Shown piece by piece: positions 22,044 to 33,501 of a DNA stretch of 64,000 nt (within the stretch, counting starts at the first letter, position 1; each line of letters begins with the position of its first letter). The notes below the pieces were generated by a model. That model saw only the letters and a list, made by a program, of their open reading frames with translations, made no database searches and was not told where the DNA came from. The position numbers were made by a program, and so were the translations under genes. Origin of the DNA: Tubulanus polymorphus (Eukaryota; Nemertea; Palaeonemertea; Tubulaniformes; Tubulanidae); assembly GCF_964204645.1 (NCBI RefSeq), contig NC_134028.1, positions 8,411,001 to 8,475,000 on the forward strand. Direction: 5' to 3'.

Positions 22044-23039
22044 ATGTCTGGAAACCGAACGGATGTTATTTGCTATTATCCGAGGGGTTACAACTATGCA
22101 AACATTATGACCATGATTCGAGCCCTGTCGCATATGATCGGCATAGTCGCAAACGTGCTCGCTTTCTTCGTGCTCAGAGCTATGAAGCACCAGGGAAGCA
22201 GCGTATTTTATTTACTTATGTTAGCCATAGCTGATACAGTGAACTGTTCGACAGCAGTTATCGGTAGAGGTATAAATGGACTTTCTAATACAGACTTGTT
22301 CCGTTTTATAAAATACGCTCATTTTTATAAAATGTATCGTCTGCGCGCTTATCAGTCTGTTGACGCCGTATATCAAATGACTACAATAACAAGTTCCTGG
22401 ATACTCTTCGCGTTGAATATCGACCGATATATCGCAATTCGATTTCCACTCTCAGCGAAAAAAGTGTGCACAGTATATAATGCTCGAATTATTTCGAGTA
22501 TCATTTGGATTCTGACATTTATTTTTGATTTGCCAACTTCATGGGACACGGTTGGCACAATCGAACTTAATGATCCGTGTGCATTTACTAAACTAAAACC
22601 ATTACTACTAATGGACAAAAATTACGCAATTTTCTACGATTTCTTTTTTGGTAAGGTCATCTTACAGTTTATTCCTGGAATCGCTATTTCAATATGCAAT
22701 GTTCACATGTTCTGGATAGTAGAAAAAGCCCGACAGAACCGTCGAAAATTCGAACGAAAAAACCCACATATCGCAGCTACTTCAATGCAAATTACATCGA
22801 CAATAGTGACTTTAAACGTGGTTTACTGTTTCCAATACTCTACGGCTCTAGCAAATACATTGATACCACCATTGAATAGATTAACGGGTTGGAGGTTACA
22901 ACGAATTTACTACGAAGCACAATTGTTTCAGTCATTAAATTCGATGATGAATCTGTTTATCTATATGGGCATCCGTTCGGGATTTGCTGAAACACTTGTT
23001 TGGTGTTTGTCTTGTGGTTTTGTTGGCAGTCGGAGGTAG
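22044..23039 (+). CDS. Intronless rhodopsin-like (class A) G-protein-coupled receptor
   Basis: 331 codons in a single exon form a seven-helix receptor expected in the plasma membrane. The N-terminus has one glycosylation-type site (NRT). TM1 holds the GIVANVLAFFVL motif with its conserved N, TM2 the LAIAD motif with conserved D, and the end of TM3 reads NIDRYIAIRFP, the DRY box. TM7 ends NSMMNLFIY in place of NPxxY, with the proline replaced by leucine. A Cys before TM3 is not obvious; one lies in extracellular loop 2 (NDPCAF). The intracellular loop 3 is short and basic (RQNRRKFERK). The style resembles the expanded invertebrate peptide-receptor/orphan group, but no ligand can be named. Confidence 0.85.
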   Translation: MSGNRTDVICYYPRGYNYANIMTMIRALSHMIGIVANVLAFFVLRAMKHQGSSVFYLLMLAIADTVNCSTAVIGRGINGLSNTDLFRFIKYAHFYKMYRLRAYQSVDAVYQMTTITSSWILFALNIDRYIAIRFPLSAKKVCTVYNARIISSIIWILTFIFDLPTSWDTVGTIELNDPCAFTKLKPLLLMDKNYAIFYDFFFGKVILQFIPGIAISICNVHMFWIVEKARQNRRKFERKNPHIAATSMQITSTIVTLNVVYCFQYSTALANTLIPPLNRLTGWRLQRIYYEAQLFQSLNSMMNLFIYMGIRSGFAETLVWCLSCGFVGSRR

Positions 23040-24715
23040 ACTATCAATTTCAAACTATCTATTCGAGTGAACTTGCACCTTACTCAAATTAGGTATGAAT
23101 CGAATTTAGTCTTCCGACATTAAGTCTTCGTACGTATAGTGCTATCCAATAGGGAAGTATAGTTTCCAGTTACCAGGCGCCATGTTCAGGCCAATGACAC
23201 AAAATTACCAATTTTTCTAGGCGCTTTCCTAAACGCTTTGTATCTTTTTTAAACTGTAGCTGTGTCCGATTGCTGCAGCCGAGAGAAATGATATAAACAC
23301 CATCAGAAAATTAGAAATTACCACTTTTCTAACCTCGGTCCAACAATGCGGGACCTGTGGGACCGCCTATGGTAACTGAAAACTTCCATATTAGTCTTAC
23401 GGGTGGGTGAGCAACACAATTCACTTAAGAAGTAGAATTGTCGCATCGTGGTTCATGAGCTTTCGATAAAAACAACAAAGCGCAGCTGGCTATAGTACAT
23501 ATTTTACATTCAGTTTGGTTCCTTCTGGGCAAAATGGACAATAAACAAGCTAAAAAGGATTGCAGCTAAAGAAACAGTTCTTTATTGCACTCACAATCAG
23601 TGGCCAGTTGCTCAAAGGTTGGTTAGAGCTAACCAGTGGCTAGAAGGCATACCCGGTAGTGATAATTGAAAGATCATTGTTATTACTACAATATTTATCT
23701 TTAACAAACTTGTGAGAAAACTGGCCCCAAACTAAATTTTGTTTTCTATTCGAAGTTTTTGATAAGATTATCATTATCACCATAATTATTATTAAGTTTT
23801 TTTGAAATATAGAATAAGAATCCCCCCACTAAAAGAATTGTCATCACATTGTATTTCGGAAATGTAAAAACCCTGTGCGATTTTTCATATCAGAATCTAT
23901 ATACGCTGCGCATCAATGATTCAAATTTCGCGTGAAAAAAAAGAAACTGCTGAGCTCCCTAGGTAACAAATACATTTAATCCAAAACGAAGATTCAAAAA
24001 TACCGTTGATACCGAGGTCTCAAATAATTGCTAGAATTTTCCGGCCCAAGACTGTGCGCGTTTGTCTTTACCAACCATGTAAGACAAAATTAGACGGGCA
24101 AACTATTCTTTACATTTCACGTGAAAAAAGAAACTGCTGTTCTTCTTAATGCGACGTTCATACGTTTGATAATCCACCTATACTGATTCAAAGAAATCCT
24201 TAGATATGCCAATGCAATACATTATTTGGTTGCAAATAATGATGGCATAATCATGCGTCTATAGTAACGCAAACAGCCTCGTAAATACACACTGGACCAC
24301 AAATTGTCTTTTTTGCCTTCCCTGGGACGGAGTCTGCAGTTTGCTTTTACACACCCTATATCTCACTGCCAAGCAGGGGTGCAAATCTGCCACCAATCTC
24401 AACTTGGAATGCAGCAAGGATTGGGGGATTGCTTATTTTCTGCAGGTTGAATCTGATTCGGTTACCATTTTTTGCTGATAGCTGCTTCGGAAGTATGGTC
24501 ACTGAGTTCAAGGTCATGGGGAATGTTCTTGTTTTGGCAAGGACATGAATCTTTTTTCGCTAGTAGAATGTGGCCAATCATGTTGTGTGTTTTACCATCT
24601 GCTGAGTGCCATGCAGCCTTCCTGCTCAGTTTTCGTGGTTGGAAGGCATAAATTTTCAGTCTTAGTAAAATGTCGTATATAGAACTTATCGTATCGGGCC
24701 CAGTCAGATTTCGTT
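23040..24715. other. Intergenic, nothing recognised
   Basis: About 1.7 kb between the GPCR and the 3' flank of GPx D. The only structure noted is a short direct repeat ('cgtgaaaaa(a)agaaactgctg') at about 23931 and 24120. Confidence 0.5.
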
Positions 24716-24818
24716 AGAATATGTCAAGGAAATATGAAAAGCATTACTGCGAGATTGTAAGGAGCTTGAATGTACTGAATTCCAGACAAGAAAATAACGC
24801 AACAATTAATTGTATGAC

Positions 24819-24824
24819 TTTATT
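24819..24824 (-). terminator. Poly(A) signal AATAAA of GPx D
   Basis: Minus-strand AATAAA in 'agagAAATAAAGTCATA', downstream of the SECIS, in the same context as in GPx B. Confidence 0.6.
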
Positions 24825-24980
24825 TCTCTGTTCGACGTCTGGAACATATTAGAGTTGATAACATCGACGTTTGATTAATTTAAAGATCGAAGAAAACAAC
24901 GCCTTGTGAATTAACACGCAGGACGCATGGCCGTTTGTGAAACGTAAATTCTGTGAACCAATGCACTAAAATTCGCAGAA

Positions 24981-25046
24981 TTCTGTTCCATAATCAGAAT
25001 AAAGTCTCGCTATGTTTTGACAATATTCGTCACAAATAAACGTCCA
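24981..25046 (-). promoter_or_regulatory. SECIS element of GPx D
   Basis: The core runs from GTGA (25033-25030) to TGAT (24996-24993) on the minus strand, with GAATA/TATTC, U-U mismatches, GTC/GAC and loop AAAACATAGCGA. Confidence 0.85.
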
Positions 25047-25611
25047 AAATGTTTCGTGAATATTTCACTATCGTCAGAATTCTTCTATCTTATATCAATC
25101 AAACGAAATGGTTGTTATTATAACGCAACACTTACGAGAATCGTATTATTTACTGAAATAGCATATGCAAATTCCAATATTTGCTGGAACTAGTTTTTCT
25201 TAGGTGAAAAAACCTAAGTCTGGTTAGGGAAAAGATTAATCGAAACTTATCAAAGTGATTTTTATATACAATGACATGTACCAACAATGACAATAACATT
25301 CAACTATCAGTGCACCTGACCTTTTTCCGGGAGGAAGGTGACATTGACGATGTCATTCAAATGAGCTACAAAAATATGTCGGTAACAGATGCTGAATTCT
25401 TATCGAACCTTAGCAATCACGAATACCTGTTGCAACGGACATTTTCCTGTCAAAAAAAACCCGCCAATAGCAATTACTTGCATATGACGAGAGGGCGTAT
25501 AACATCTGACGCAACAAAATGTCGAAACAACGATGTCCTGTAAAATTCAAAGATGATTAAACTATGATTCTTCACACTGCGATTACAAGGGGTATCCGCA
25601 ATCCATGACAC

Positions 25612-25652
25612 CATGGACGTATAAACTAGATAATCTAGTTTATACTTCCATG
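25612..25652. mobile_element. 41-bp palindromic insert, CATGGACGTATAAACTAG family, 7-bp TSD ATGACAC
   Basis: Arms CATGGACGTATAAACTAG and CTAGTTTATACTTCCATG (one mismatch) are separated by a few bases. ATGACAC lies directly on each side (25605-25611, 25653-25659). It lies in the 3' UTR of GPx D; the matching 3' UTRs of GPx A and C lack it. Confidence 0.85.
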
Positions 25653-25943
25653 ATGACACGCCTAGAACATACCCGCCGCTGCAAAAGACAGTACGAGGCA
25701 AGGACCTTTATTTGCGAGTTCACTTCTTGGTCCGGTTCTACGCCCCTCCCACCACATCGATAGAGGGACGAGAAAAGCATAAAACTTATCATTATTTGGG
25801 AAAAACTAGCGAAAAAAATGCGTCGTGATTTACAGGTTAGCGTCTGCAGCACGATCTATTTTCTGATTTGATAATTTTGAAATTTGCATATGCTTATTCT
25901 ATGAGGTATATATTATATATGATTACCCAATTCCAGAATATTT

Positions 25944-27808
25944 TTAATAGTTGTATCTATCTTTCGGATAAGCAATTCTTTTCAGCTCGGTTATAAATTC
26001 TCGCGAATCCGGGGCGATCATCGGATTCACCCTGGCGATTGGTTTCCCGTTTTTATCGATAAGAAACTTCTCGAAATTCCAAGTGATGTCGCTTGTCTTG
26101 ATTGGCTGCCAAAACAACTCTTTCGGGTTACCGATCAAATCTCTTGGAGCGGGACAAAGCTCCTGCAAATTCAGATATACTTATTTGGTAAATGATTAGT
26201 AGCAGTGTTTTCAAAAAGACATTTTTCAAAATTGATATCTTCAAATTCCATATAGAATTTGTCTTTGGCTATTTTGCGAAATCCGGCGATGCGACAGAAA
26301 AGGCGAAAGCATATTTCGGGTCCTAGACTTTAAACTCCCTCTTTACATCGGCATGGGACACAACTAGGTTAGAGTTTTCAAGATCCCAAGAATTGAACTG
26401 TACATAATGGTAAATAGGTCCCCCAGAGTTCTACAAATAGGACAGATTACCGTTAACCCTTGAGAGATAGATTGGCGATAAAATGGGGGGATCCCCTGCA
26501 TTGATTTTGTCTGGATTGAGGATACCAATCACAGTGGGAGATTCCTATAAACATAGTTACAGTGCAGTTTCAATTGTCATTATAGTAGTCATCCGAGGTA
26601 TATCAACATCGGAAGTATCACAGCTTTAGATAATCAATATATTCGTAAAACGCACGCAACGTCGTTCATTTCTACAGGTCTACATTTTAGAACTTACCTG
26701 CGGCAGCAGATACCTAACTAATAAATGTAATTCGACAAATTCAATCGTACATTGTTAAACTGGAATTAACTTAGTTGATGATAATGACTGAAAATAATTG
26801 AATAAGTATCCATGATTCTTGCAACTACAAACCTTTTCAATCCAAAAAAAGAACATAATATAAATCGTCCGACGATTTTTGTTTCATAAAATATCTAGCA
26901 CCTCACCTTCAGATATGTAAAAAGCGCCTGCTCGTTCGGTCCGTTGACTTCAACTTTACCGGAAAATTGAATGTTTCTATCCAGTTTAAAGTTGTGACCG
27001 GGTCGAACGTGTTTGATACCGTTAAACAACTCATAAGCATCAGCTGCCGGTTCCTGGTGTCCAAACTGGTCACACGGAACTCCCAAAACTTGTACATCAT
27101 CGAATTCAGGAAGAAGTGCATTGAAACCCTCGTAACTACGAACAGTCAGACCTGAATGTTATAAAAAATATCACAAATATATAACCATGGTACTATAGCG
27201 ATTATCTATTTTTCGCCTACATTTTAATATCTAGATAGAATTTCGTTATGTTTTGATCCTGAGACTTCTCTTGAGACTTCTTTGAAAGTATAGAATGGGT
27301 TCAATTTAAAAAGGCCCATGTGGACTCGATTCCATTGCCCCCAGGGCCAGTTTTGAGTCGAATCCAAAAAAGCCGCGATTACACGAGTGTTTTTGGCCCG
27401 TGCCAAATTTTTCCCGGAACAACTGTTCACACGGGTGCCAAAAACCGGAAATGACCAACTTCGCTTTGTTAAAACATTGTTTAGTATCAAGTGAGCTTTG
27501 TGTGTGAGCGCGCTCTCTGATTAGCGATCCGTGCCAATTTGGCCCAGGCCAAATCGTCTCCGTGTGATCGCGGCTTAAAAACTGCAGTAAGTTCGGAATC
27601 GGACTTTCTTACCTCAGAAGGTCGCTACATTCGTAATTATCAGTGGCTTTCCTTCGAATACGCGTAAAGATATTTCTTCTTTTGGATTATTCAAATTCGG
27701 AAGCGAAAATTGGTAAACATTATCGGGTGAATAATCGCAATAGGATATTTCACCGTAGACCAGCCCTATCAGCATCGATACGAGCACGGCCTCCCTTGAG
27801 ACACCCAT
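25944..27808 (-). CDS. Secreted selenocysteine glutathione peroxidase (GPx3-like), copy D
   Basis: Exons 27808-27613, 27151-26907 and 26162-25944 encode 219 residues. The signal peptide begins [20 protein letters not shown], identical to copy A up to its end. Selenocysteine is residue 65 (NVATF-UGA-G|GTAAG), with Q94 in PCDQFGHQE and W175-N176 in ITWNFEKF. The C-terminus reads AYPKDRYNY. Exon 2 is close to copy A ([11 protein letters not shown]), while exon 3 is nearly identical to copy C. Intron lengths differ from the others and no large insert lies in the coding part. All residues needed for activity are present. Confidence 0.93.
27368..27585. mobile_element. MITE with AGCCGCGATTACACGAG termini, in GPx D intron 1
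   Basis: The left end AAGCCGCGATTACACGAG is mirrored by CGTGTGATCGCGGCTT at the right end. The inside has inverted 'ggcccgtgccaaat' and 'tggcccaggccaaat' motifs. A second, more diverged member is at about 54040-54310. Confidence 0.7.
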
Positions 27809-27929
27809 CGCTTTTGAGTCTATTCGTCCGATTGACTAACTCTGTCGTTGACTTCTACCTCAATATGGTCACTAAAATAAAAATGAGGAGCCAGATGTTT
27901 CCGGCGGGGCGAGTGACATATGAAAATGA

Positions 27930-28405
27930 ATGTAGGAAAAAATGCCACCGGTAAAAATGCCACCAGATGATATGACAGTTAGGAAAAAATGCCCCCGTTG
28001 TTTTTTCAACCGTTTGAACGAAGTACGATCATAAAATGCTACGGTTTATTTTCACATTTCTTCTATCCAGATCATTTACACGTCCGAAGTATCATTAATT
28101 AACTACTATGAACATTATCTAAACTAGGGATAGGCTAATAATTTTCGTATGTAATAAAACAAACATAACCAAATAAAACAGTTACAAACTAAACACATTT
28201 AAAGAAAACCAAACTAGGGGTGCTAAAATACAATGGTGCATATAAGTTAGAAATTAGATAGAAATATATCCCTAATAAGATGATTGATACATATTGCAGC
28301 GTAGTTAAATTTATGTATTAAAATGACTTTATTTTTTCCTGGTGGCATTTGCCTGCTGTGCAAAAAACATTTTTTTCCTGTGGTGCAAATGTTGGTGGTT
28401 TTATT
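27930..28405. mobile_element. Inverted-repeat element with 'ggaaaaaatgccacc' ends
   Basis: The left end contains 'taggaaaaaatgccaccgg' and a second 'aaaaatgccacc'. The right end has 'tttttcctggtggcattt' and 'tgcaaatgttggtgg' in inverse orientation. The interior is AT-rich and non-coding. Ends are approximate. Confidence 0.5.
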
Positions 28406-28689
28406 TTCGTATACCTACGTCTCCTCCCCCAGCAGGGATACATGCACAGGTTAGGTGATGTCATATTTGCCAATCAGAAATCCCGTTTCATTTTAGCCTG
28501 GGTTTTTTAATCTTGTTAATTGAATTTATTTTGCATTTCAAAATTACATTAAAAATTGACAGAAAATTTATCATTGAAAATTTCATAGTTTATCGATGAA
28601 ATTTGCCTCAGCGATTAAACAACAGGCAAGCTGATTGGTGCCGCAATTTTCTTGCGGCAAACTGCGCATGCACCAGCGCACTCGATCTA

Positions 28690-28790
28690 GTGTGGCAGGT
28701 TTGGTTCCGTGGCCGAGTCTAGCCATGGAGTCTAAAACGAGTCCATGGTCTAACGATGCCGTTAGGTTTCAACTCATTTTAACTTGTAAT
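28690..28790 (+). mobile_element. tRNA-derived SINE copy 1, interrupted by a palindromic insert
   Basis: 'ggcaggtttggttccgtggc' starts a tRNA-like head with an A box (TGGCCGAGTCTAG). The B-box region 'ttaggtttcaactc' is degenerate. A 24-bp palindrome sits between the two boxes. Other copies are at 33775, 48110 (minus) and 48360. Confidence 0.55.
28724..28747. mobile_element. 24-bp palindromic insert, CATGGAGTC family, inside a SINE
   Basis: CATGGAGTC - TAAAAC - GAGTCCATG, flanked by GTCTAGC (28717-28723) and GTCTAAC (28748-28754), a 7-bp direct repeat with one mismatch. Uninterrupted SINE copies read straight through this point ('gagtgtagcgatgcc'). Confidence 0.75.
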
Positions 28791-29489
28791 AAATTTGACC
28801 TTAATCTTATTATTCTATTCAAATTTCATAATATATGTAGGCTAATTGATACAGCAAGATACGAATAAATTGAATACATAAATACGAATAAATTGACCTT
28901 AATTTGCACTTGATACAACTGATGGGGGATTTAAATTACGAATCCCTGCGTACGTATAAAAAGCAGCAATCAACAAACGAGTTTCAATGACATTTTAGAT
29001 AGATTATTCTAAAAGGCTCTGCTTACAACTTTAGACGCCGCATTCTTTTAGTGGGTTATTTTTAAAGGTTGATCGTGTCACATCAAGGCTACCTGCTTTT
29101 AAATAAATATATTTCAATTTCAACTGGTTTGATGTGAACAAAGTTGTCGACGAAGATTATGATTTTCAGAGGCCGTAACAAAATCAATATATCCCGATTT
29201 CCCACTTCGTACTATATACACCATGTAATTAAGCTTACTCACATAAAATGAAAATCTCAGGTATGCCAATAAACAAGTTTGAAACGGTTGAATTTGAATT
29301 CAGATCGAAAGCACGTGACCATTAGAAACAAAATAAAATATTTGAGATGAAAGGATGCTTTGAAAGGTCACGCACCGAGTAGCCATAGCTACGCGATTGG
29401 CGACACGAAAACGTCGTGACTTCGATCAGATAGCGTTCTGACACCTGCACGATTCCTTCGCAACATACACGGTTCTGTACAATCACAAT

Positions 29490-32400
29490 ATGGAGAGTTT
29501 ATTAGGCAAACAAGTCGTGGCCAAAGCCGGTGAAAAGGTACCCGTATCTACACTGATCGGCAAAGGAAAATATGTAGGCAAGTGAAAATATTTTTTGTCG
29601 TATTTTGACCATTTGTACAATTTTTCTTTCAAGAGAAACCGAATTTGATACGTAGGTTGTTATACATCGGATCATATAAATCAGTTGTTTTACTGATATA
29701 CCAGCGCGCTGATACATGCATAATTGAATATTATCAGATAAATGAATGAATCAACGAGAATTAGAAATGTGAATATGCGATTAGTGAATACTGTAGGCGT
29801 TCAGGGTAGTTCACCGTCACCTATGTATACCGACCGGTATACGAATGATGAAAATAATGCATTTATGCATTATTTATGCATTATTTTGACCATTCTAGAT
29901 TAAAACGATTTACTTCGGCTAGTTCCTATCAAAACAAAAATAGAGCGAAATGCCATAATAGTACCATATGCCCGATAGTTTGAAGGTTTCATATATTGAT
30001 TGACCGTTATCGAGAAAAAAAGGACAAAATGCTGAAGTTCAGAATATTATCTATTTGATAATTTGAAGGTTTCAAATATATTGATATATGTAGTTATGGG
30101 TTTTGCACAGCTGTATTCAGTTGTGTTTGTTATGTATTTGCTTATCTCTTGTACCGATCCGGAAATATTTCTGTGAATATGTATGATTCTATAGCCATTA
30201 ATCTCAGCAACAGCTGGGCGATTCCAGTAGCCGTCTGTATTTTGCTAAATCGTCAATTTGAAATGTATGAGATTAACTCTCCCCGCGCAACAGGTTTAAC
30301 GCTACGTGTACATACCAAAATATCTCGTCTCTTCGGAAATGCCGTTGGGAATTTGTTTTTAAATATTTTTGCGACCTGCGTTCTGATTCTTATAGCAATC
30401 ACGAAGAATGACGAATGGAGATCTTATGAATTTGTATATTTGAAATTTTGATATATGTATACATTTTTTTCAAATATTTTCGTGCTTAAAAAACGTAACA
30501 TATTTGTTTTCAAGAGGATCTATTTCCGTTGTTTGCATTTGTTTAATTACTTATTCAGACTTTACCTTTCGACCTTTCTAGTTAAGTAGTAGGTCTACCA
30601 TAGCGAAAAACGTGGTGGAATATCAACATTTTTGATTCCAAAAATTAAGTACATTTTAATCAAGACCAGCCAACGCTTCAGTCTTCAGTTATTTCAGTTT
30701 GATTTCAGTTCGGTTTTTCGAGATTTTCTTCTTGCCAGGGGAAGATCTAGGCCGGGGTCTAGAAGAAAAAGAAAGGGATTTTTCAGACAAAGCAGCCATC
30801 TCATTTGCTACTACTTTTGTGGTAGATACTTTTTAAGAAATGTATCTGAAAATATATGCAAGTTACGAAAGGATGAGCATCAAATTAGCAAGTTTTAACG
30901 ATCTTTGAATTGACGAAAAGGGCAACTTCAATGGGAAGGCACTGGTCCCGACGCCCAGACCACCCCCTAAATCCGCCCCTGCACAGCGAACTCCTTTTAA
31001 CTATCTCAGACCCCTCAATCAAATATTATGAAAATTATGATTTTTTTTCTAATTGTATCATGTTATTGAAACGGACGTGTCTCTTGTTTATTGAAGGTTT
31101 ATATTTTTCGGCTCACTGGTGTCCTCCGTGTCGGATGTTCACGCCCAAACTAATCGCCTGGTACAAGTCGATGAAAAAGAAGAACGTCGATATAGAAATC
31201 GTGTTCGTCAGCTCTGATCGGGATGAAGAATCGTGGCGGGAATATTATGAAGAAATGCCGTGGTTGTCGTTGCCTTTTGAACTCAGAGATCTAAAGGTTA
31301 TACTTTGTGATTGATTGATTTTATTATGTGTATACATATGTAGGCTTTATTTCAGTTTCCTATTTCACATAACTTAGGTCTGCGCATTGCGACGCAAGGC
31401 CGACAACCAGTTTAACACTATCTACATAGGTACGGTTTTACTGTCAGTAAAACTCAATTTTTTTAAAATGAAATCCCCCCCAACACACACACTATCTATT
31501 GCGTGAGGAGGTTTCAATAAAGAGTTCAGACCATTAGTCCAAAACCTTCAATATCATACAGTAAAAACAAGAAATTCAAACGTTTAGTTCAAATATAAGG
31601 GCGTAAATTCAGGGGAAATCCTGCTTATGGCTCTTAAGCCAGCATCAAGCCACGCATCGAAGTGGTTTTCGCCCCACATACCCAACCTAATTTTTTGGAA
31701 TAATCAAACCTTTAGAAAGGATCCCCCACCGTGTTTGGTACCCTTACTCCACCGTGTTTGGTACCCTTACTCAAAGCAAAAAAGTCCAGAGAATCCCTTA
31801 TTTTATCATCAATCTGTCTCTCAGGACCAACGGATTTCATTCATATAACCGAAATTCGTAACCTTTATCCCATTTGCAGAATTATTGCAACATTTTCTGG
31901 GGGACCTCTTCTTCGCTCTAGGTACTTTTTTTGAATTTTTGGGTCCGGCCCTACGCATCTTCAAGCTACTAACCTAATTGTGGACTGATGCCATAAGATT
32001 TGACGCTTATGATATTCATTGTGTTTATCAATATGTCGCCTAGCAACTTGCACCCAAACAGTGTGAGGGTGTTAAATTGTTAATTGGTAATGCGTACGGA
32101 AAAGTGTGACAAAAGAATGATTATCACTGACTCCAGTGCGACAGCAGTCGCGGCCACGCACTTAATATCAGTAGAAATATAGCCATGTTGTCACTTTCGT
32201 TTTAGCATTCGTTCGGCTTGTAAAAATGAATTCGTATTCTTTCCTAAAACTGGTTAAAATGCACCTTGACAGTTTGAATGGCGCGCAGTGCATTACGAAG
32301 CCAGTGTAAAACTGCAATGGAGTTGTCTCTAGTGACGTAGCTACAACCATGGACGTATAAACTAGATTATAGTTTATACGTCCATGCTACAACTTAATAA

Positions 32401-32992
32401 TATTCCCACGATTTCATCATTTCTATCGATGATAACAGAGACTAGTTCCAGAACAGTTCCTTGTGTGACATGAATGTTGAGGCTTTAAGAAGTCCAGTCC
32501 CGCGTTCACGTCATTTGTGATGATCGCGATCTTTGAAATTTCTATTCAATATCTTACGAATGATGAAGCCATTGATGGGCCGCAAGACATGCATTTAGTA
32601 ATCAAAAATTGGACTGGTTATCAATCTTTCAAAATGGCGCTATCTAAAGTTTATCATGCGATGTTATCCAAATTTGACAGTTATCCTATCAATGTATGGA
32701 TCAAATCGTTCGTATAAAATGTGGAAAAAAACATGGTCGTTAGATATTGTGTAAAGAATGAGTTTTGAGAAAGCCCAATCTACAAGCCCATTTTGCTACC
32801 CATTGTTTTGTCCTAACCCTAATGTATTTTGAGTTCTGGGTGTTTCAGGCTGAACTATGCACTAAATTCGATGTGAATGGTATACCTACATTCGTCATTT
32901 TGAACGCGGAAGACGGCGTAGTTTTTGCCAGAGATGGAAGAGGCAAAGTCACGTCTAGCGAAGGTCTCAATTTCCCAAATTGGTCCACTTGA
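29490..32992 (+). CDS. Nucleoredoxin-like thioredoxin-fold oxidoreductase (NXNL2-type)
   Basis: Exons 29490-29577, 31097-31296 and 32849-32992 encode 143 residues. Exon 1 (MESLLGKQVVAKAGEKVPVS) is the N-terminal strand region of nucleoredoxin/tryparedoxin-like proteins. Exon 2 gives GLYFSAHWCPPCRMFTPKL with the redox motif W37-C38-P-P-C41 and the family block SSDRDEESWREYYEEMPWL. Exon 3 gives FDVNGIPTFVIL with the cis-proline and ends FPNWST. Such proteins reduce or isomerise disulfides in the cytosol. Intron 1 uses a GC donor (GTAG|GCAAGTG), shared by both orphan exon 1 copies; intron 2 has a weak donor (AAG|GTTATA). The length matches nucleoredoxin-like protein 2 (about 150 residues). The final assignment within the family is inferred. 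Confidence 0.85.
31900..31990. repeat. Interspersed repeat shared with 62985-63065
   Basis: Both places share 'cgctctaggtact', 'tccggccct/ tcctgcccc' and 'ctaattgtgg' phrases in the same order. It lies in intron 2 of the nucleoredoxin-like gene; identity unknown. Nearby, 31729-31776 is a two-copy tandem of 'ccaccgtgtttggtaccc'. Confidence 0.4.
32348..32386. mobile_element. 39-bp palindromic insert, CATGGACGTATAAACTAG family, 7-bp TSD CTACAAC
   Basis: Arms CATGGACGTATAAACTA and TAGTTTATACGTCCATG are exact inverses. CTACAAC directly precedes (32341-32347) and follows (32387-32393). It lies in intron 2 of the nucleoredoxin-like gene. Same family as 25612-25652 and, degenerate, 42334-42375. Confidence 0.87.
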
Positions 32993-33348
32993 TGTAGATG
33001 TCGGTTCCGGCAGAATTAACAGATACGTAATATAGGTATTATAGGTACGGCTATACACTAGATATTTTTCCGTACTATGAAGTAAATACATCAGCGGACT
33101 ATGATAGATAATCTAAAGACTAGATATTTGAATGAATAGGTCTCGATGTGACAACTAGATGGAGACAATGATTTTGGTTGTAAGGCTGTTATGATTTCTA
33201 AATTGATTCAATAATGTCACAAATGATGTATAAAATCTATATACGCGTTAAATGTATTGCTGCGTATATATTCATTTATACAGAAATGAGAAATGCTATA
33301 AGATTATTGTGTACATGTATATGTAAATTGTACTTGTGTCTATGTTGA

Positions 33349-33354
33349 AATAAA
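33349..33354 (+). terminator. Poly(A) signal of the nucleoredoxin-like gene
   Basis: AATAAATAAA about 360 bases after the stop codon; the first good signal downstream. Confidence 0.55.
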
Positions 33355-33501
33355 TAAATCACGAGGCCATGGCTGATAAACACACGAAATTTGTTGGATC
33401 GATTAAAATATGACCGATGAGCCCTTTTTTCTCAATTTTTTTTTCAAAATGAATAATTATAATTCCTTTCAAAAATATCAGTTTCCAATAAGGCTGAAAA
33501 A

